The translations under genes and the position numbers were made by a program. A DNA stretch of 64,000 bases, taken from a virus. The notes beneath the pieces are model-generated. The model saw only the letters and a program-made list of their open reading frames with translations. It was not told where the DNA came from and did no database searches. The DNA is taken from positions 1-64,000 of IMG/VR virus record IMGVR_UViG_3300047320_000210; one strand, 5' to 3'. This document shows, one piece after another, positions 13,200-21,721 of the stretch (its first letter is position 1; every line of letters begins with the position of its first letter).

Positions 13200-13783
13200 T
13201 GGCGCTGATCACACGGACACCGGAAATCGACAAGATCATCAAAGAGCTGATCGGCATCGAAGGAGACGGAAATGGGCGCATCGACAAAAATGACGCCGGG
13301 GGCGCGACCCGCTGGGGCGTGACCGAAGCGGTGGCGCGCGCGGACGGTTACAAGGGCGCGATGAAAGACTACCCCCGCGACAGCGCCGAGATGCTTTACC
13401 TGCGCAACTACTTCGTGGCGCCGCACTTCGACCAGATTCTGCTGCGCAGCCGCGAACTGGCCGCCGAATTGTTCGAGATCGAGGTCAACCTGCCGCCCGG
13501 GCAGGCCGCCGAATTCCTGCAGCGCGCGCTCAACGCCCTGAACGACCCGGACGGCGACGGCAAGGTCAACTACCCGCAGCTGAAAGTGGACGGTGACCTG
13601 GGCGCGCAGAGTTTTATCGCCCTGGATGCGTTCCTGTTCCTGCGCAAGACACCGGGTATTCACTGCCTGCTGGCCCTGATCAACTCCCAGCAGGCCGTGT
13701 ACTACCTCGGGCGCACCGAAGCGCGGCCACAGAACAAGAAATACGTGTACGGCTGGACCATGAACCGCATTCAACTGGCATAA
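13199..13783 (+). CDS. Endolysin, GH108-type N-acetylmuramidase
   Basis: This 194-residue protein has the GH108 lysozyme pattern: an N-terminal helix ending in LIGIEGDG with Glu21 as the candidate catalytic acid, NDAGGATRWGVTEAVAR (about residues 31-47), GYKGAMKDY, and a C-terminal part with NALNDPDGDGKVNYPQLKVDG resembling the peptidoglycan-binding end of this family. It would cut the glycan backbone during lysis. No signal peptide is present, so it needs a holin; the nearest holin-like genes are 30 kb away. ATG 13199 fits the AAGAAGG ribosome binding site better than the GTG three bases earlier. Confidence 0.85.
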   Translation: MALITRTPEIDKIIKELIGIEGDGNGRIDKNDAGGATRWGVTEAVARADGYKGAMKDYPRDSAEMLYLRNYFVAPHFDQILLRSRELAAELFEIEVNLPPGQAAEFLQRALNALNDPDGDGKVNYPQLKVDGDLGAQSFIALDAFLFLRKTPGIHCLLALINSQQAVYYLGRTEARPQNKKYVYGWTMNRIQLA

Positions 13784-13794
13784 GGCGACAGTCC

Positions 13795-14148
13795 ATGACC
13801 CCACCCCTTGAAGAAATGCTGCGCACGGTGCAAGAGAACCTGAGCCGTGACCCCGACTTGGCCCGGCGGCAGCAGGACATGCACGCCCTGCTGCAAAATG
13901 CGCAGACCGTGGCCGAAATCGCCACCGCTTACCGGATCGGCTGCATCCCCGACAGCGCCAAGCCGATGCAGATCACCGAGACGGAACAAGCGATGTACGC
14001 CGCCTGCCAGATGCTGCTGCAGGTGTTCATGCGCAAGGTCGACGAAGGCGGGGATGCGGCGCAGCAGTGGGTCGAGGCGGTGCTGAAAGAGTGCGCGGAC
14101 TACGCGGCCCGGCGCTACATGGCCATACAGGCGGCGGGCTGTATCTAG
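13795..14148 (+). CDS. Hypothetical helical protein
   Basis: A 117-residue, all-helical, soluble protein directly after the endolysin (11-base gap). It has no membrane segment or lipobox, so it is not a spanin. Its stop is followed at once by heptamer repeat array A, and two hairpins then separate it from the methyltransferase gene. Function unknown. Confidence 0.65.
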   Translation: MTPPLEEMLRTVQENLSRDPDLARRQQDMHALLQNAQTVAEIATAYRIGCIPDSAKPMQITETEQAMYAACQMLLQVFMRKVDEGGDAAQQWVEAVLKECADYAARRYMAIQAAGCI

Positions 14149-14154
14149 CATTAA

Positions 14155-14182
14155 TTCGTAATTCACAATTCGTAATTGCTAG
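14155..14182. repeat. AT-rich heptamer array A
   Basis: Four tandem 7-bp units of the form TTNNNAA/G (TTCGTAA, TTCACAA, TTCGTAA, TTGCTAG) follow the stop of the gene at 14148. Related arrays are at 14979 and 18684. Confidence 0.75.
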
Positions 14183-14185
14183 AAG

Positions 14186-14238
14186 CCGGCACGGGGGCGA
14201 GGGAGTCTACCCCTAGAATTCCCCCACCCCCGTGCCGG
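14186..14238 (+). other. Long hairpin upstream of the methyltransferase
   Basis: A perfect 12-bp stem (14186-14197 with 14227-14238) encloses a 29-nt loop. It is followed 16 bases later by a second 12-bp stem that is a terminator. The two could form a double terminator or an attenuator in the leader of the next gene. Confidence 0.55.
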
Positions 14239-14253
14239 GGGAGTAAACTTACA

Positions 14254-14294
14254 AGCCCCGCACGGTCTGTACAAGCGCCGTGCGGGGCTTTATT
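14254..14294 (+). terminator. Strong rightward terminator
   Basis: A perfect 12-bp stem (14254-14265 with 14278-14289, 12-nt loop) is followed by TTTATT. It ends the transcript carrying the endolysin genes. Confidence 0.85.
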
Positions 14295-14316
14295 CATTCC
14301 ACAGGGGAACCCCACC

Positions 14317-14985
14317 TTGTCCGCACGAATCATCCAATGCAATCCCGATGCCCTGGCACAACTGGCCAGTGAGGCGCTATGCGACGGCGCCCTGAAGGTC
14401 ATGCCCGCAGCGTTCTACCGCCAGTTTGAACAGGTTGACCTGGCAGGCTTCTGCTTAAAACAAGCGGCCTACTGCCTGCCCACGTTCGAGCTACTGGATA
14501 AGATCAACGAGCTGATCTTAGAAGTCAGCCCGACCCGCTCGGCCATCGAGATCGGCAGCGGCAACGGCGTGCTGGGGCAGGCGCTGGGCATCCCCTGCAC
14601 CGACAACTACATGCAAGCAGACGCCGGGATTCAAGCGATGTACGCGAGCGCGATGCAGCCGGTGATCACCTACGGCGCGCACGTCGAAAAGCTCGATGCC
14701 TTCGCCGCCGTCAAGCAATACAAACCTGAAGTCGTGGTCGCGGCATGGGTGACACACAAGTACAACCCCGCCGAGCACTGGCGCGAAGGCAATATGTTTG
14801 GGGTCGATGAAAAGGCGTTGCTGCGTAGGATCAAGCGCTACGTGTTTGTCGGGAACCTCTCCCCGCACGGCAAAAAGCCGCTGCTCGCCGTCCCGCACAA
14901 GCGGATCGAGGTCGACTACGTGTTTTCGAGGTCGCTCGATGCCCACAACAACGCGATCTTGGTGTGGGAATCTCGCAATTGCTAA
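14317..14985 (+). CDS. Class I SAM-dependent methyltransferase-like protein
   Basis: About 222 residues with a Rossmann-type methyltransferase core: motif I EIGSGNGVLGQALG (about residues 74-87), an acidic residue ending the next strand, and VVVAAWVTH around residue 145. The target-recognition part is not recognisable, so DNA, protein or small-molecule substrates are all possible. The start is probably TTG 14317, with AGGGGA eight bases upstream and just behind the terminator at 14254-14294; no ATG has comparable support. Its TAA stop lies within heptamer array B and is convergent with the next leftward gene. Confidence 0.75.
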   Translation: MSARIIQCNPDALAQLASEALCDGALKVMPAAFYRQFEQVDLAGFCLKQAAYCLPTFELLDKINELILEVSPTRSAIEIGSGNGVLGQALGIPCTDNYMQADAGIQAMYASAMQPVITYGAHVEKLDAFAAVKQYKPEVVVAAWVTHKYNPAEHWREGNMFGVDEKALLRRIKRYVFVGNLSPHGKKPLLAVPHKRIEVDYVFSRSLDAHNNAILVWESRNC

Positions 14986-15006
14986 TTAGTAATTGCTAAT
15001 TAATTC
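14979..15006. repeat. AT-rich heptamer array B, shared by two convergent stops
   Basis: Tandem units TTGCTAA, TTAGTAA, TTGCTAA, then a degenerate unit. The array contains the TAA stop of the rightward methyltransferase (14983-14985) and that of the leftward gene (15000-15002), so it closes genes on both strands. Confidence 0.75.
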
Positions 15007-15389
15007 TGATGGTTGTCCATGAAGGCGCGCGCCTCGGCCAGTAACTTGGCCCGGCGCCGCTGGCTGCGCCACGCCATGCAGTGCGCCGCTACGCGCATCA
15101 TGACAATGCCCAGCGGTGACACCACTAGGTAGCCCAGCAGCAGCGCGATGGCCAACAGGCTGAACAGCGCTTTCAACGCCCCGAGCACAATCTGCCCCAG
15201 CCCGGCGAACAGCCGGCGCACCTGCCCCCCGCCCATCCCCAGCTCGATGTCCTCGTCCACGTCCTTGACCCGGAACCGCTCGGGCTTGAACAACAGTGCC
15301 CACAGCGCCCAAGCCATTACCCGCCAATCCTTGAACAGGCTGCGGGTGGGGTTCAGCATTTGCGATTCCACGTAGTCGCTGAGCTTCAT
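15000..15389 (-). CDS. Membrane protein
   Basis: A 129-residue protein with hydrophobic segments around residues 24-34 and 60-95, the latter long enough for one or two spans, and a basic, helical C-terminus. It is translated through an ATGA overlap with the upstream gene. It forms a leftward two-gene unit inside otherwise rightward genes, as is common for phage moron or exclusion genes. That role is inferred from context only. Confidence 0.65.
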   Translation of the reverse strand: MKLSDYVESQMLNPTRSLFKDWRVMAWALWALLFKPERFRVKDVDEDIELGMGGGQVRRLFAGLGQIVLGALKALFSLLAIALLLGYLVVSPLGIVMMRVAAHCMAWRSQRRRAKLLAEARAFMDNHQN

Positions 15390-15643
15390 TCGAACACCGC
15401 CTCTTTGATCAGTTCGTCGCATTCAGTTTTGGACAGAAAACGCTTGACCCCGATCGGGTACCAAACCCCGTCGATGCGCACCCGAAAATACTTGTAGCGC
15501 TGATTCAGGATGATCTCTTCACCCGAGGTGTTATCGAACTCTTTGAGCGGGAATTGCTTGCTCGAAAACAGTTCGATCTTGCGTGTGTGGCCGTCGATTC
15601 GACGCACCCCTACCACAATATCCGCCTTGCGTACTTCGCCCAT
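15386..15643 (-). CDS. Small hypothetical protein
   Basis: An 85-residue beta-rich protein: strands with ADIVVGVRRIDG, KIELF, EEIILNQRYKYFRVRI and VWYPIG, then a short C-terminal helix. The ATG at 15643 follows GGGAGGG at 5 bases; a longer frame would start without one. It is the first gene of the leftward pair and is transcribed away from the terminase operon. No family recognised. Confidence 0.65.
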   Translation of the reverse strand: MGEVRKADIVVGVRRIDGHTRKIELFSSKQFPLKEFDNTSGEEIILNQRYKYFRVRIDGVWYPIGVKRFLSKTECDELIKEAVFE

Positions 15644-15695
15644 TTCAGCCCTCCCGGGCAGGGTAAAACCGAACCGCACCTATACTGAACTTTAC

Positions 15696-15717
15696 CTTGC
15701 CTCACTTTTGGGGCAAG
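15696..15717. promoter_or_regulatory. Inverted repeat in divergent promoter region
   Basis: CTTGCC (15696-15701) and GGCAAG (15712-15717) form a 22-bp dyad in the 169-bp gap between the divergent gene at 15643 and the late operon at 15813. A TATACT at 15681-15686 could be a rightward -10. The dyad may be an operator. Confidence 0.35.
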
Positions 15718-15812
15718 TCAAGCCGAGTGCAACACGCAGTCAGAGGCCGTCAGGCCCGCCGTCCACAAGGACACTGTAGCACCGGCTTTTGCGCGACTTT
15801 GGGGGCACTACC

Positions 15813-16217
15813 TTGTCTCAATCGAGTGTGATTTCACGCACAGGTCACGGCTCCGGCATGTCCGCCGAAGAAGAGGCCTTTCAGAAGTTGGCCGCCAGCC
15901 TGCTCAAACTGCCGTACAACCCCGTGGTCCTCTGCGGCTGGCGCTCCTACGCGCAATGGCTGGAGATCCTGTCCGGCCTGACCCTGGTGACCGATGGCTA
16001 CAGCGCCAAAGGCCAAGGCCCCGACGACTTCGTCAAGCTGGCCACCGCCTGCGGCTGGGTGCGTTTCGAGCTGTCGCGCGAGACCATCATGGTCCGCTCG
16101 AAAATCGCCTACACCGTCGAGCCGCTGCCCGTGCTGCTGATGCAGTCGAAGTCGATGGACCCGGACGACGTGCGGATCTACGACGCCGCAGTGTTCCAAA
16201 CCAAGCGGCGGCACTGA
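15813..16217 (+). CDS. First gene of the late operon, hypothetical
   Basis: A 134-residue mixed alpha/beta soluble protein of unknown function immediately upstream of the terminase genes. The start is taken as TTG 15813 because TTTGGGGG lies 7 bases before it, the same unusual ribosome binding site as before the portal, decoration and capsid genes. ATG 15858 is an alternative. It might be a head-assembly or packaging accessory; this rests only on position. Confidence 0.6.
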   Translation: MSQSSVISRTGHGSGMSAEEEAFQKLAASLLKLPYNPVVLCGWRSYAQWLEILSGLTLVTDGYSAKGQGPDDFVKLATACGWVRFELSRETIMVRSKIAYTVEPLPVLLMQSKSMDPDDVRIYDAAVFQTKRRH

Positions 16218-16218
16218 C

Positions 16219-16794
16219 ATGGCCGAACTCTCTGATTTCGACGCCCCGGCCGTGTTGAAGAAACCGCCTGAGCCCAAAACCGAAGGCATCCAGCCCCTGC
16301 CGCCGGCCATTGAACCGGTGCTGGGCATCAGTCCGCGCGCCGTGGTCTTTGCCGAAACCGACATGGGCCGTGTGGACCATGGCCTGCAGGTGTTCATCCA
16401 CGACTTCCTGCCCAAGCTCAGCAAGGAGCAGTTGCACAAGCTGGTGTCGGCCTTGCCGGCCGGCACCCTGGAAGTGACCGGGCAGGGTTACGGCGCCGAT
16501 TTCTCGTTGGCCGACGAGATTGGCCTGCAGATCGTGGCGGTGCAGAACCTGCGTCAGCACGTTTTCCCCAACGGCCACCTGCGCGAAAGCTGCAACATTC
16601 GCGAGGCCAAAGAGGTGCTGACCACCTGCAACGTCATGATCAAAACCATGATCGACAACCACGACCGCATCATGTCGATGGAGCGCATGCGCGCCGTCGA
16701 AGCGGCCACCATCGACACCCTGGTGGAGCTGGACGACGACCTTAAAGAGCAGTTTCTGGACCGCCTGCGCGTGCGACTGGAGACCCAGTCATGA
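16219..16794 (+). CDS. Probable small terminase subunit
   Basis: A 191-residue protein with a disordered N-terminus, a central mixed region and a C-terminal helical, acidic segment (about residues 120-190). It sits directly before the large terminase and overlaps it by four bases. Size and gene order suit the small terminase, which recognises the packaging site. No classic helix-turn-helix is obvious, so the call depends on position. Confidence 0.5.
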   Translation: MAELSDFDAPAVLKKPPEPKTEGIQPLPPAIEPVLGISPRAVVFAETDMGRVDHGLQVFIHDFLPKLSKEQLHKLVSALPAGTLEVTGQGYGADFSLADEIGLQIVAVQNLRQHVFPNGHLRESCNIREAKEVLTTCNVMIKTMIDNHDRIMSMERMRAVEAATIDTLVELDDDLKEQFLDRLRVRLETQS

Positions 16795-18599
16795 CGCAGT
16801 CGTTGCGCCCCGAACTGGAGGTCTACCTCGAACGCTTGCGCATGCAAGCCTTCGACGCCCGCGACTTCAGCGGCATTCCCAAGTGGCTGACCAACCACAC
16901 CACCGACCCGATGGACCCCAGCCGCTCCTGGTCGTTTAACGAGCACGAGTATCAGCCGGACATTCTGGCCGACACCTGCCCCGACATCGCCATGCAGAAA
17001 TGTTCGCAGGTCGGCGCCTCGGAAATTTGGGTGCGCATGATGTTGGCCATGATGGCGATCAGCAAGAAGATCACCATCATTTACATCATGCCGACCTCGG
17101 CGCTGTCCAAGCGCTTCGCGCAGGGCCGGATCAACCCCGTGCTCGATGACTCGAAAACCTTGAAGGCGATGATCGACAAGGACCTGAACAACAACGAGCA
17201 AAAGCGCATCGGCCGCTCCCTGCTGTACATCAGCGGCACCTTCGGCAAGGTCTCGGCCATTTCGGTACCGGCCCAGGCGTTATTCAGGGACGAAGTCGAT
17301 TTCTGTAACCAGCGGGTTTTGACCACGTTCGATTCCCGACTGGGCCACAGCAAAGAAGGCGACGGGCTCAAACGAAGCTTTTCGACCCCGACGGTGTTCC
17401 GCTACGGGATCAACCTGATGTTCGAGGAAGGCAGCCAAGCCCACTACGCCACCCTCTGCCCGCACTGCGGCGAATGGATGATCCTCGACTACTTCCGCGA
17501 CGTGGTGATCCCCGGGTTCGAGGGCACGCTGCGGGATTTCGAGAAGTCCGACCTGTCCAACCCCGAGGTCAAGATCCTCGACGCGTTCTTTCTCTGCCCG
17601 TGCTGCCGGCACAGCCTGAAGCACAAAGACTTCACCAACCCGGAACGCCGGCAGTGGATTCACACCTACCCCGACCGCGTCGACAAGCACTCCTACCAGG
17701 TGATCCCGATTGACGTGCCGGCGATCAACCCGCTGTCGCGCACCCTGCTGCAGATCAACGACTACGACAGCAAAAAGGACTGGGTCAACTTCAAGTTGGG
17801 CTTGCCGTCCGAGGACGCGCAGTCGTCCTTCCTCGACGAGGAAATGACCAAACACGCCACCACCATCCACGTCCCGCGCCCGGAAGACGCCGACTTCAAG
17901 GGCGTGCGCCTGATGTCCGGCACCTACCTCGGGCTCGACGTGGGCAAGACCTGCTGGCTGACCATCACCCAGCCGAATGACCGTGGTGGCGAGGATGTGC
18001 TGTACCAGGAGCGCGTGCGGCAGGACGGTGACAACTACGTGGCCAAGCGCACCATGCAGCTGTTCCAGCTGTTTGGGTGTGTGTGCGGGGTGGTCGACTC
18101 CGGGCCGGACTCGACCCTCGCGCAGATGCTGGTCAAGGCCGGCGCCGGGCGATTCTACGCCTGCCGCTACTACACCGGCCCGGCCAAAAGCCTCAAGACC
18201 CTGGACGTGCTGATCGCCCGCGACGAAGAAGAGGGGCTGGTCACGGTCAACCGCACCGCCCTTTACGACAACCTGGTGCGCCGGGTGAACAAGGGCAACA
18301 CCCGCCTGACCAAGAGCTGCGGCGAGTACGACTTGGCCCGGGCGCACCTGCGCTCGTTCAAGCGGATCGAGACCCGCGACGTCGAAACCGGCGAAAGCCT
18401 GGTGCAGTGGGTGGCCACCGCCGACGACCACTACACCCACTCGCTGGGCTACGCCGACGTGGCCCGGCGGATCATCGCCGTACCACCGAAAGAGGTGGTC
18501 ATCCCCTACATTCCCACCCTCGGCCGGGTCACGTTGAAGAGCAGCGACAGCCTCGGTGACCGCTCGGACCTCTGGTTGCCGCCCGGTTTTAAACGCTAA
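16791..18599 (+). CDS. terL: Large terminase subunit, lambda GpA family
   Basis: This 602-residue packaging motor has a typical length for GpA-type terminases. The N-terminal ATPase has the variant Walker A KCSQVGASE (about residues 69-77) and FRDEVDF as a Walker B region (about 165-171). CPHC and CPCC (about 225-265) look like the zinc-finger insertion seen in this family. The C-terminal RuvC-like nuclease has GLDVGKTCW (about 382-390) and VVDSGPDS as metal-binding strands. It cuts concatemers and pumps DNA into the prohead. The GpA type suggests, but does not prove, cohesive-end packaging. Confidence 0.92.
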   Translation: MTQSLRPELEVYLERLRMQAFDARDFSGIPKWLTNHTTDPMDPSRSWSFNEHEYQPDILADTCPDIAMQKCSQVGASEIWVRMMLAMMAISKKITIIYIMPTSALSKRFAQGRINPVLDDSKTLKAMIDKDLNNNEQKRIGRSLLYISGTFGKVSAISVPAQALFRDEVDFCNQRVLTTFDSRLGHSKEGDGLKRSFSTPTVFRYGINLMFEEGSQAHYATLCPHCGEWMILDYFRDVVIPGFEGTLRDFEKSDLSNPEVKILDAFFLCPCCRHSLKHKDFTNPERRQWIHTYPDRVDKHSYQVIPIDVPAINPLSRTLLQINDYDSKKDWVNFKLGLPSEDAQSSFLDEEMTKHATTIHVPRPEDADFKGVRLMSGTYLGLDVGKTCWLTITQPNDRGGEDVLYQERVRQDGDNYVAKRTMQLFQLFGCVCGVVDSGPDSTLAQMLVKAGAGRFYACRYYTGPAKSLKTLDVLIARDEEEGLVTVNRTALYDNLVRRVNKGNTRLTKSCGEYDLARAHLRSFKRIETRDVETGESLVQWVATADDHYTHSLGYADVARRIIAVPPKEVVIPYIPTLGRVTLKSSDSLGDRSDLWLPPGFKR

Positions 18600-18670
18600 A
18601 CCCCTGAGTATTGCGGCTTTTTTCGACTTCGCAACCACCGTTTGGAAAACCACGTCTACGCTAGTTCTAA

Positions 18671-18685
18671 GAGCGGATAACAATT
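18671..18685. other. 15-bp match to the lac operator half
   Basis: GAGCGGATAACAATT is identical to 15 bases of the E. coli lac operator, lying between the terminase and portal genes and running into heptamer array C. The other operator half is absent. Confidence 0.4.
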
Positions 18686-18718
18686 AGTAATTGCCGATTG
18701 GTAATTGCTAATTGCTAA
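18684..18718. repeat. AT-rich heptamer array C
   Basis: Five tandem units (TTAGTAA, TTGCCGA, TTGGTAA, TTGCTAA, TTGCTAA) lie between the terminase stop (18599) and the portal start (18751). The consensus is that of arrays A and B. Confidence 0.75.
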
Positions 18719-18750
18719 CTAAGCCGCCGGGCCTTTGGGGGGCCAACTAC

Positions 18751-20202
18751 GTGCCTGGAGTCATTTCGCAGCCGATCATTCTGCCCAAGTCGTTGGTGAA
18801 CAAGGCCGTCACCGAGACGGTGTTTCAGCGCGCCGGTGCAAATCAGGTCGTGGCCCGCGACAACCGCACAACGGTCAACGAATCGATCACGGCCAGTCGG
18901 GCGCGCAACAACCTGATCGCCTCGATCCGTGACCTGTATTCGCGCGAAGGCACGTTCAGTTCGGCGGCGTTCAGCTTTGTCGAGGTGGCCATCGCCGGCT
19001 ACAGCGCCAAGGCGTACAACACGCAGACCGGGCAATTCGATCTCGCCGGCAGCCTGATGGCACGCCAGATCATCGCCAGTTTCGACACCCTGTTCGACTA
19101 CAGCCAAGGCTATGGCGACAAGACCAGCTTCGACAGCCTGCTGGAGCAATCGCTGCTGGAAGTGGTGCTGACCAGCGCCCTCGCCCAGGAACTGGTGCTG
19201 GATAAGGCGCGGTTTCCCAGCAAAATCAACGTCATCCCGTTTGAAACGTTGGATTGGAAGAACGTCGGCAGCGGCGCCAAGGCGAAGAAGATTCCGCAGC
19301 AGAACCGCAGCGAAGGCGATCCGATCCAGCTGGACTACCCGACCATCTTCATTTGCGAGCTGCACCGTCAGGCTAACCGCGCCTACTCCGACTCGATGCT
19401 CGCCGCCGGCGTCAACAACACCTACACCTACGGCGAGTTCCTGCAGGAAATGCGCCGCGCGGTGCGCCATCAGGGCCACGGGCGCCTGGTGCTGAAAATC
19501 AGCATCGAGCAGGTGATGGCAGCCCTGCCCGAGGACATCAAGGCCGACAAGGACAAGTTGCAGACGGCGCTGGATGCGGTGAAATCCAACATCGAGACCG
19601 CGCTCAAGGACATCAACCCGGAAGACGCCCTGGTGATGTACGACACCGTGACCCCGGACATGCTCAAGGGGAACGGCGAGAAGTCCGACTACGTGCCGCT
19701 GATCGAGACTTTGTCCGGCCTGCTGGCCACCTCGCTCAAGTCCAACCCGTCAATGCTCGGCCTGCGCATGCAGGGCTCGCAATCGCTGAGCAACACCGAA
19801 TCGCTGGTGTTCCTGAAGATTGCCAACGCCGCCCGCCGCCCGGTCGAAACCAACCTCTCGCGCATCCTCACCTTGGCCGCCCGCCTGTACGGCGCCGACG
19901 TCTACGTCAAGTTCAAGTTCGACCCGATCAACCTGCGCCCGGATCTGGAACTCGAAGCGTTCAAGACCATGCAGCAGGCCCGCACCCTCGAATTGCTTTC
20001 CGAAGGGTTCCTCACCGACGACGAAGCCGCTTGGGATCTGGGCACCGGCCCCCGTGCGCCGGCCGCCCCGCCGCTGTCCGGCACCGGCTTTCGCCGGGGC
20101 AGCAAGGGCATCGACGCCACCAACGCCAGTCCGAATGCCGATCCGCAGGGCCGCGCCCTGCAATCCAACGAACCGAAAAAAGCCGGGGGAGCCAGCCAAT
20201 GA
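18751..20202 (+). CDS. Portal protein
   Basis: A protein of about 483 residues placed between terminase and head protease, with the long helical C-terminal region (about residues 330-430, NTESLVFLKIANAARRPVET) typical of the portal stem and crown. It would form the dodecameric ring through which DNA enters. The start is taken at GTG 18751, where TTTGGGGGG lies 8 bases upstream; no ATG is in frame nearby. The C-terminus is Pro/Ala-rich and disordered. The identification rests on gene order plus general features rather than a sharp motif. Confidence 0.75.
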   Translation: MPGVISQPIILPKSLVNKAVTETVFQRAGANQVVARDNRTTVNESITASRARNNLIASIRDLYSREGTFSSAAFSFVEVAIAGYSAKAYNTQTGQFDLAGSLMARQIIASFDTLFDYSQGYGDKTSFDSLLEQSLLEVVLTSALAQELVLDKARFPSKINVIPFETLDWKNVGSGAKAKKIPQQNRSEGDPIQLDYPTIFICELHRQANRAYSDSMLAAGVNNTYTYGEFLQEMRRAVRHQGHGRLVLKISIEQVMAALPEDIKADKDKLQTALDAVKSNIETALKDINPEDALVMYDTVTPDMLKGNGEKSDYVPLIETLSGLLATSLKSNPSMLGLRMQGSQSLSNTESLVFLKIANAARRPVETNLSRILTLAARLYGADVYVKFKFDPINLRPDLELEAFKTMQQARTLELLSEGFLTDDEAAWDLGTGPRAPAAPPLSGTGFRRGSKGIDATNASPNADPQGRALQSNEPKKAGGASQ

Positions 20203-21695
20203 GCAAGCCGCGCCAGCGCAGCCAAATGCCTCGTGGCCAGATCCTGCAGCTTGGGGATTTCTGGTACGGCGACGACCAAAGCATGCTCAGCGCCCGTCAG
20301 GCGCTGGTGCAGCTGGCCGCCATCGATCCAAAGCTTTACGTCGGGGACGACAGCGAAGAACCGGAAGACTTCCCCGATTACGCGTACATGCTGACCCGCC
20401 ACTCGGATGTGGCCGTGCTCTCGCTCAGCGGGAGCATGGTTAGCAAGGAAACCTTCTGGAATCGCTACGTCGGCCTGGTCTCGTATCAGGAAGCGCGTAA
20501 CGCCGCGATTGTCGCCGCCGAGGCCGGGTGCCGCGGGCTGTTGCTCGACATCGACACCAATGGCGGCAGCGCCGAAGGCATCGGCGAATTGAGCGACTTC
20601 CTGTCCGAGTTCGACCGCACCGTCATGCCGGTCTTCACCTACACCGGCACCAAGATGCTCTCGGCCGGCTACTGGGTCGGCTGCGTCGGCCGCAGGGTTT
20701 TCAGTTCGTCGATGGCCAACAGCGGCTCGATCGGCGTGGTGAGCGCACACATCAGTTACGCCCGGATGCTCAAGGAACAGGGCATCGACGTGACCATGTT
20801 CCGCCAAGGCGAATTCAAGGCACTTGGTTCGCCCTATGAAACGTTGGATGACAAAGCAAAGGCTGACATCGAAGCGCGGATGAAGAATTTCTACGAACCA
20901 TTCCTCAGTCACGTTTCCGCCAACCGGGGCATCGCCATTCCAGCGCTGATCGAAACCGCAGCGGAAGGCAGGGTCTTCATGGGCTCTGACGCCGTGAAAG
21001 CGGGGCTAGTAGATGAGATCACCACATTCGACAAGGCGGTTTCCGCCGTGATCAGCCTGGTGGGCGCTCGACAGCCAACGGTCTCTGTACCCCTCCCATC
21101 GACCTCCAACGTAGGTATGGATTCTATGAAACGGCATCTGAACGACGCAGGCCTTGCGGCCGTGCAGTCGGGGCTGGCTGAAAAAACCGCCCTGGCTGAC
21201 CCGAAGCTTTCCGAAGAAGTGAAGGACAAAACCCCTGAAGAACTGGCGACCGAAGAAGCGGCAGCCGCCGCCGCTTTGGCCGAGAAAGATCCGAAGGTCG
21301 AGCCCGAAGCCACTCCGGCACCGGCGGCAAAAGCTGAGCAGCTGACGGACCAAACCTTGGACAAGATCATCGCCCTGTCGGGCGAATTGGCCGAGACCAA
21401 GTCCGAGCTGAAGCGCCTGCAAGCCAGTGAGCACGAACGTGCGGCCAGCATGGGCACCCTTATGAAAATTTGCGGTGACGCCATCAACAAAATGGAACTG
21501 CCACTGAGCCGCAGCCCGACCAGCACTGCGGGCATGTCCGCCGAGACCCTGATCTCCACCTACCACCGAACCCTCTCCGACTTTAACGGGCGGATGAAGA
21601 TCGGCGCGCAGGCGGAAGTGCCGGGTGACAGCGACCTCGGGGGTGCACCCAAGGCGACAGCCTACGTGCCCGGCGCGGACTGCGTGAAGCTTTAA
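20199..21695 (+). CDS. Head maturation protease (S49) fused to scaffold domain
   Basis: A 498-residue protein. Residues 60-290 form a ClpP/S49-type serine protease with GLLLDIDTNGGSAEGI, the nucleophile serine in MANSGSIGVV (about residue 174) and the general-base lysine in GEFKALGSPYE (about 206). Residues 310-450 are Ala/Glu/Lys-rich and helical, ending in a coiled coil, like a scaffold. The lambda C/Nu3 pair has the same architecture, with scaffold made from an internal start. ATG 21118 or 21127 could serve here but lack a strong ribosome binding site. The gene overlaps portal by ATGA. Confidence 0.85.
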   Translation: MSKPRQRSQMPRGQILQLGDFWYGDDQSMLSARQALVQLAAIDPKLYVGDDSEEPEDFPDYAYMLTRHSDVAVLSLSGSMVSKETFWNRYVGLVSYQEARNAAIVAAEAGCRGLLLDIDTNGGSAEGIGELSDFLSEFDRTVMPVFTYTGTKMLSAGYWVGCVGRRVFSSSMANSGSIGVVSAHISYARMLKEQGIDVTMFRQGEFKALGSPYETLDDKAKADIEARMKNFYEPFLSHVSANRGIAIPALIETAAEGRVFMGSDAVKAGLVDEITTFDKAVSAVISLVGARQPTVSVPLPSTSNVGMDSMKRHLNDAGLAAVQSGLAEKTALADPKLSEEVKDKTPEELATEEAAAAAALAEKDPKVEPEATPAPAAKAEQLTDQTLDKIIALSGELAETKSELKRLQASEHERAASMGTLMKICGDAINKMELPLSRSPTSTAGMSAETLISTYHRTLSDFNGRMKIGAQAEVPGDSDLGGAPKATAYVPGADCVKL

Positions 21696-21721
21696 ACCAT
21701 CTTTCTTTGGGGGATTGATCC

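Noticed and set aside
14155-18718. CRISPR array or transposon ends for the heptamer repeats
   Set aside because: Units are only 7 bp and contiguous, with no spacers, terminal inverted repeats or transposase.
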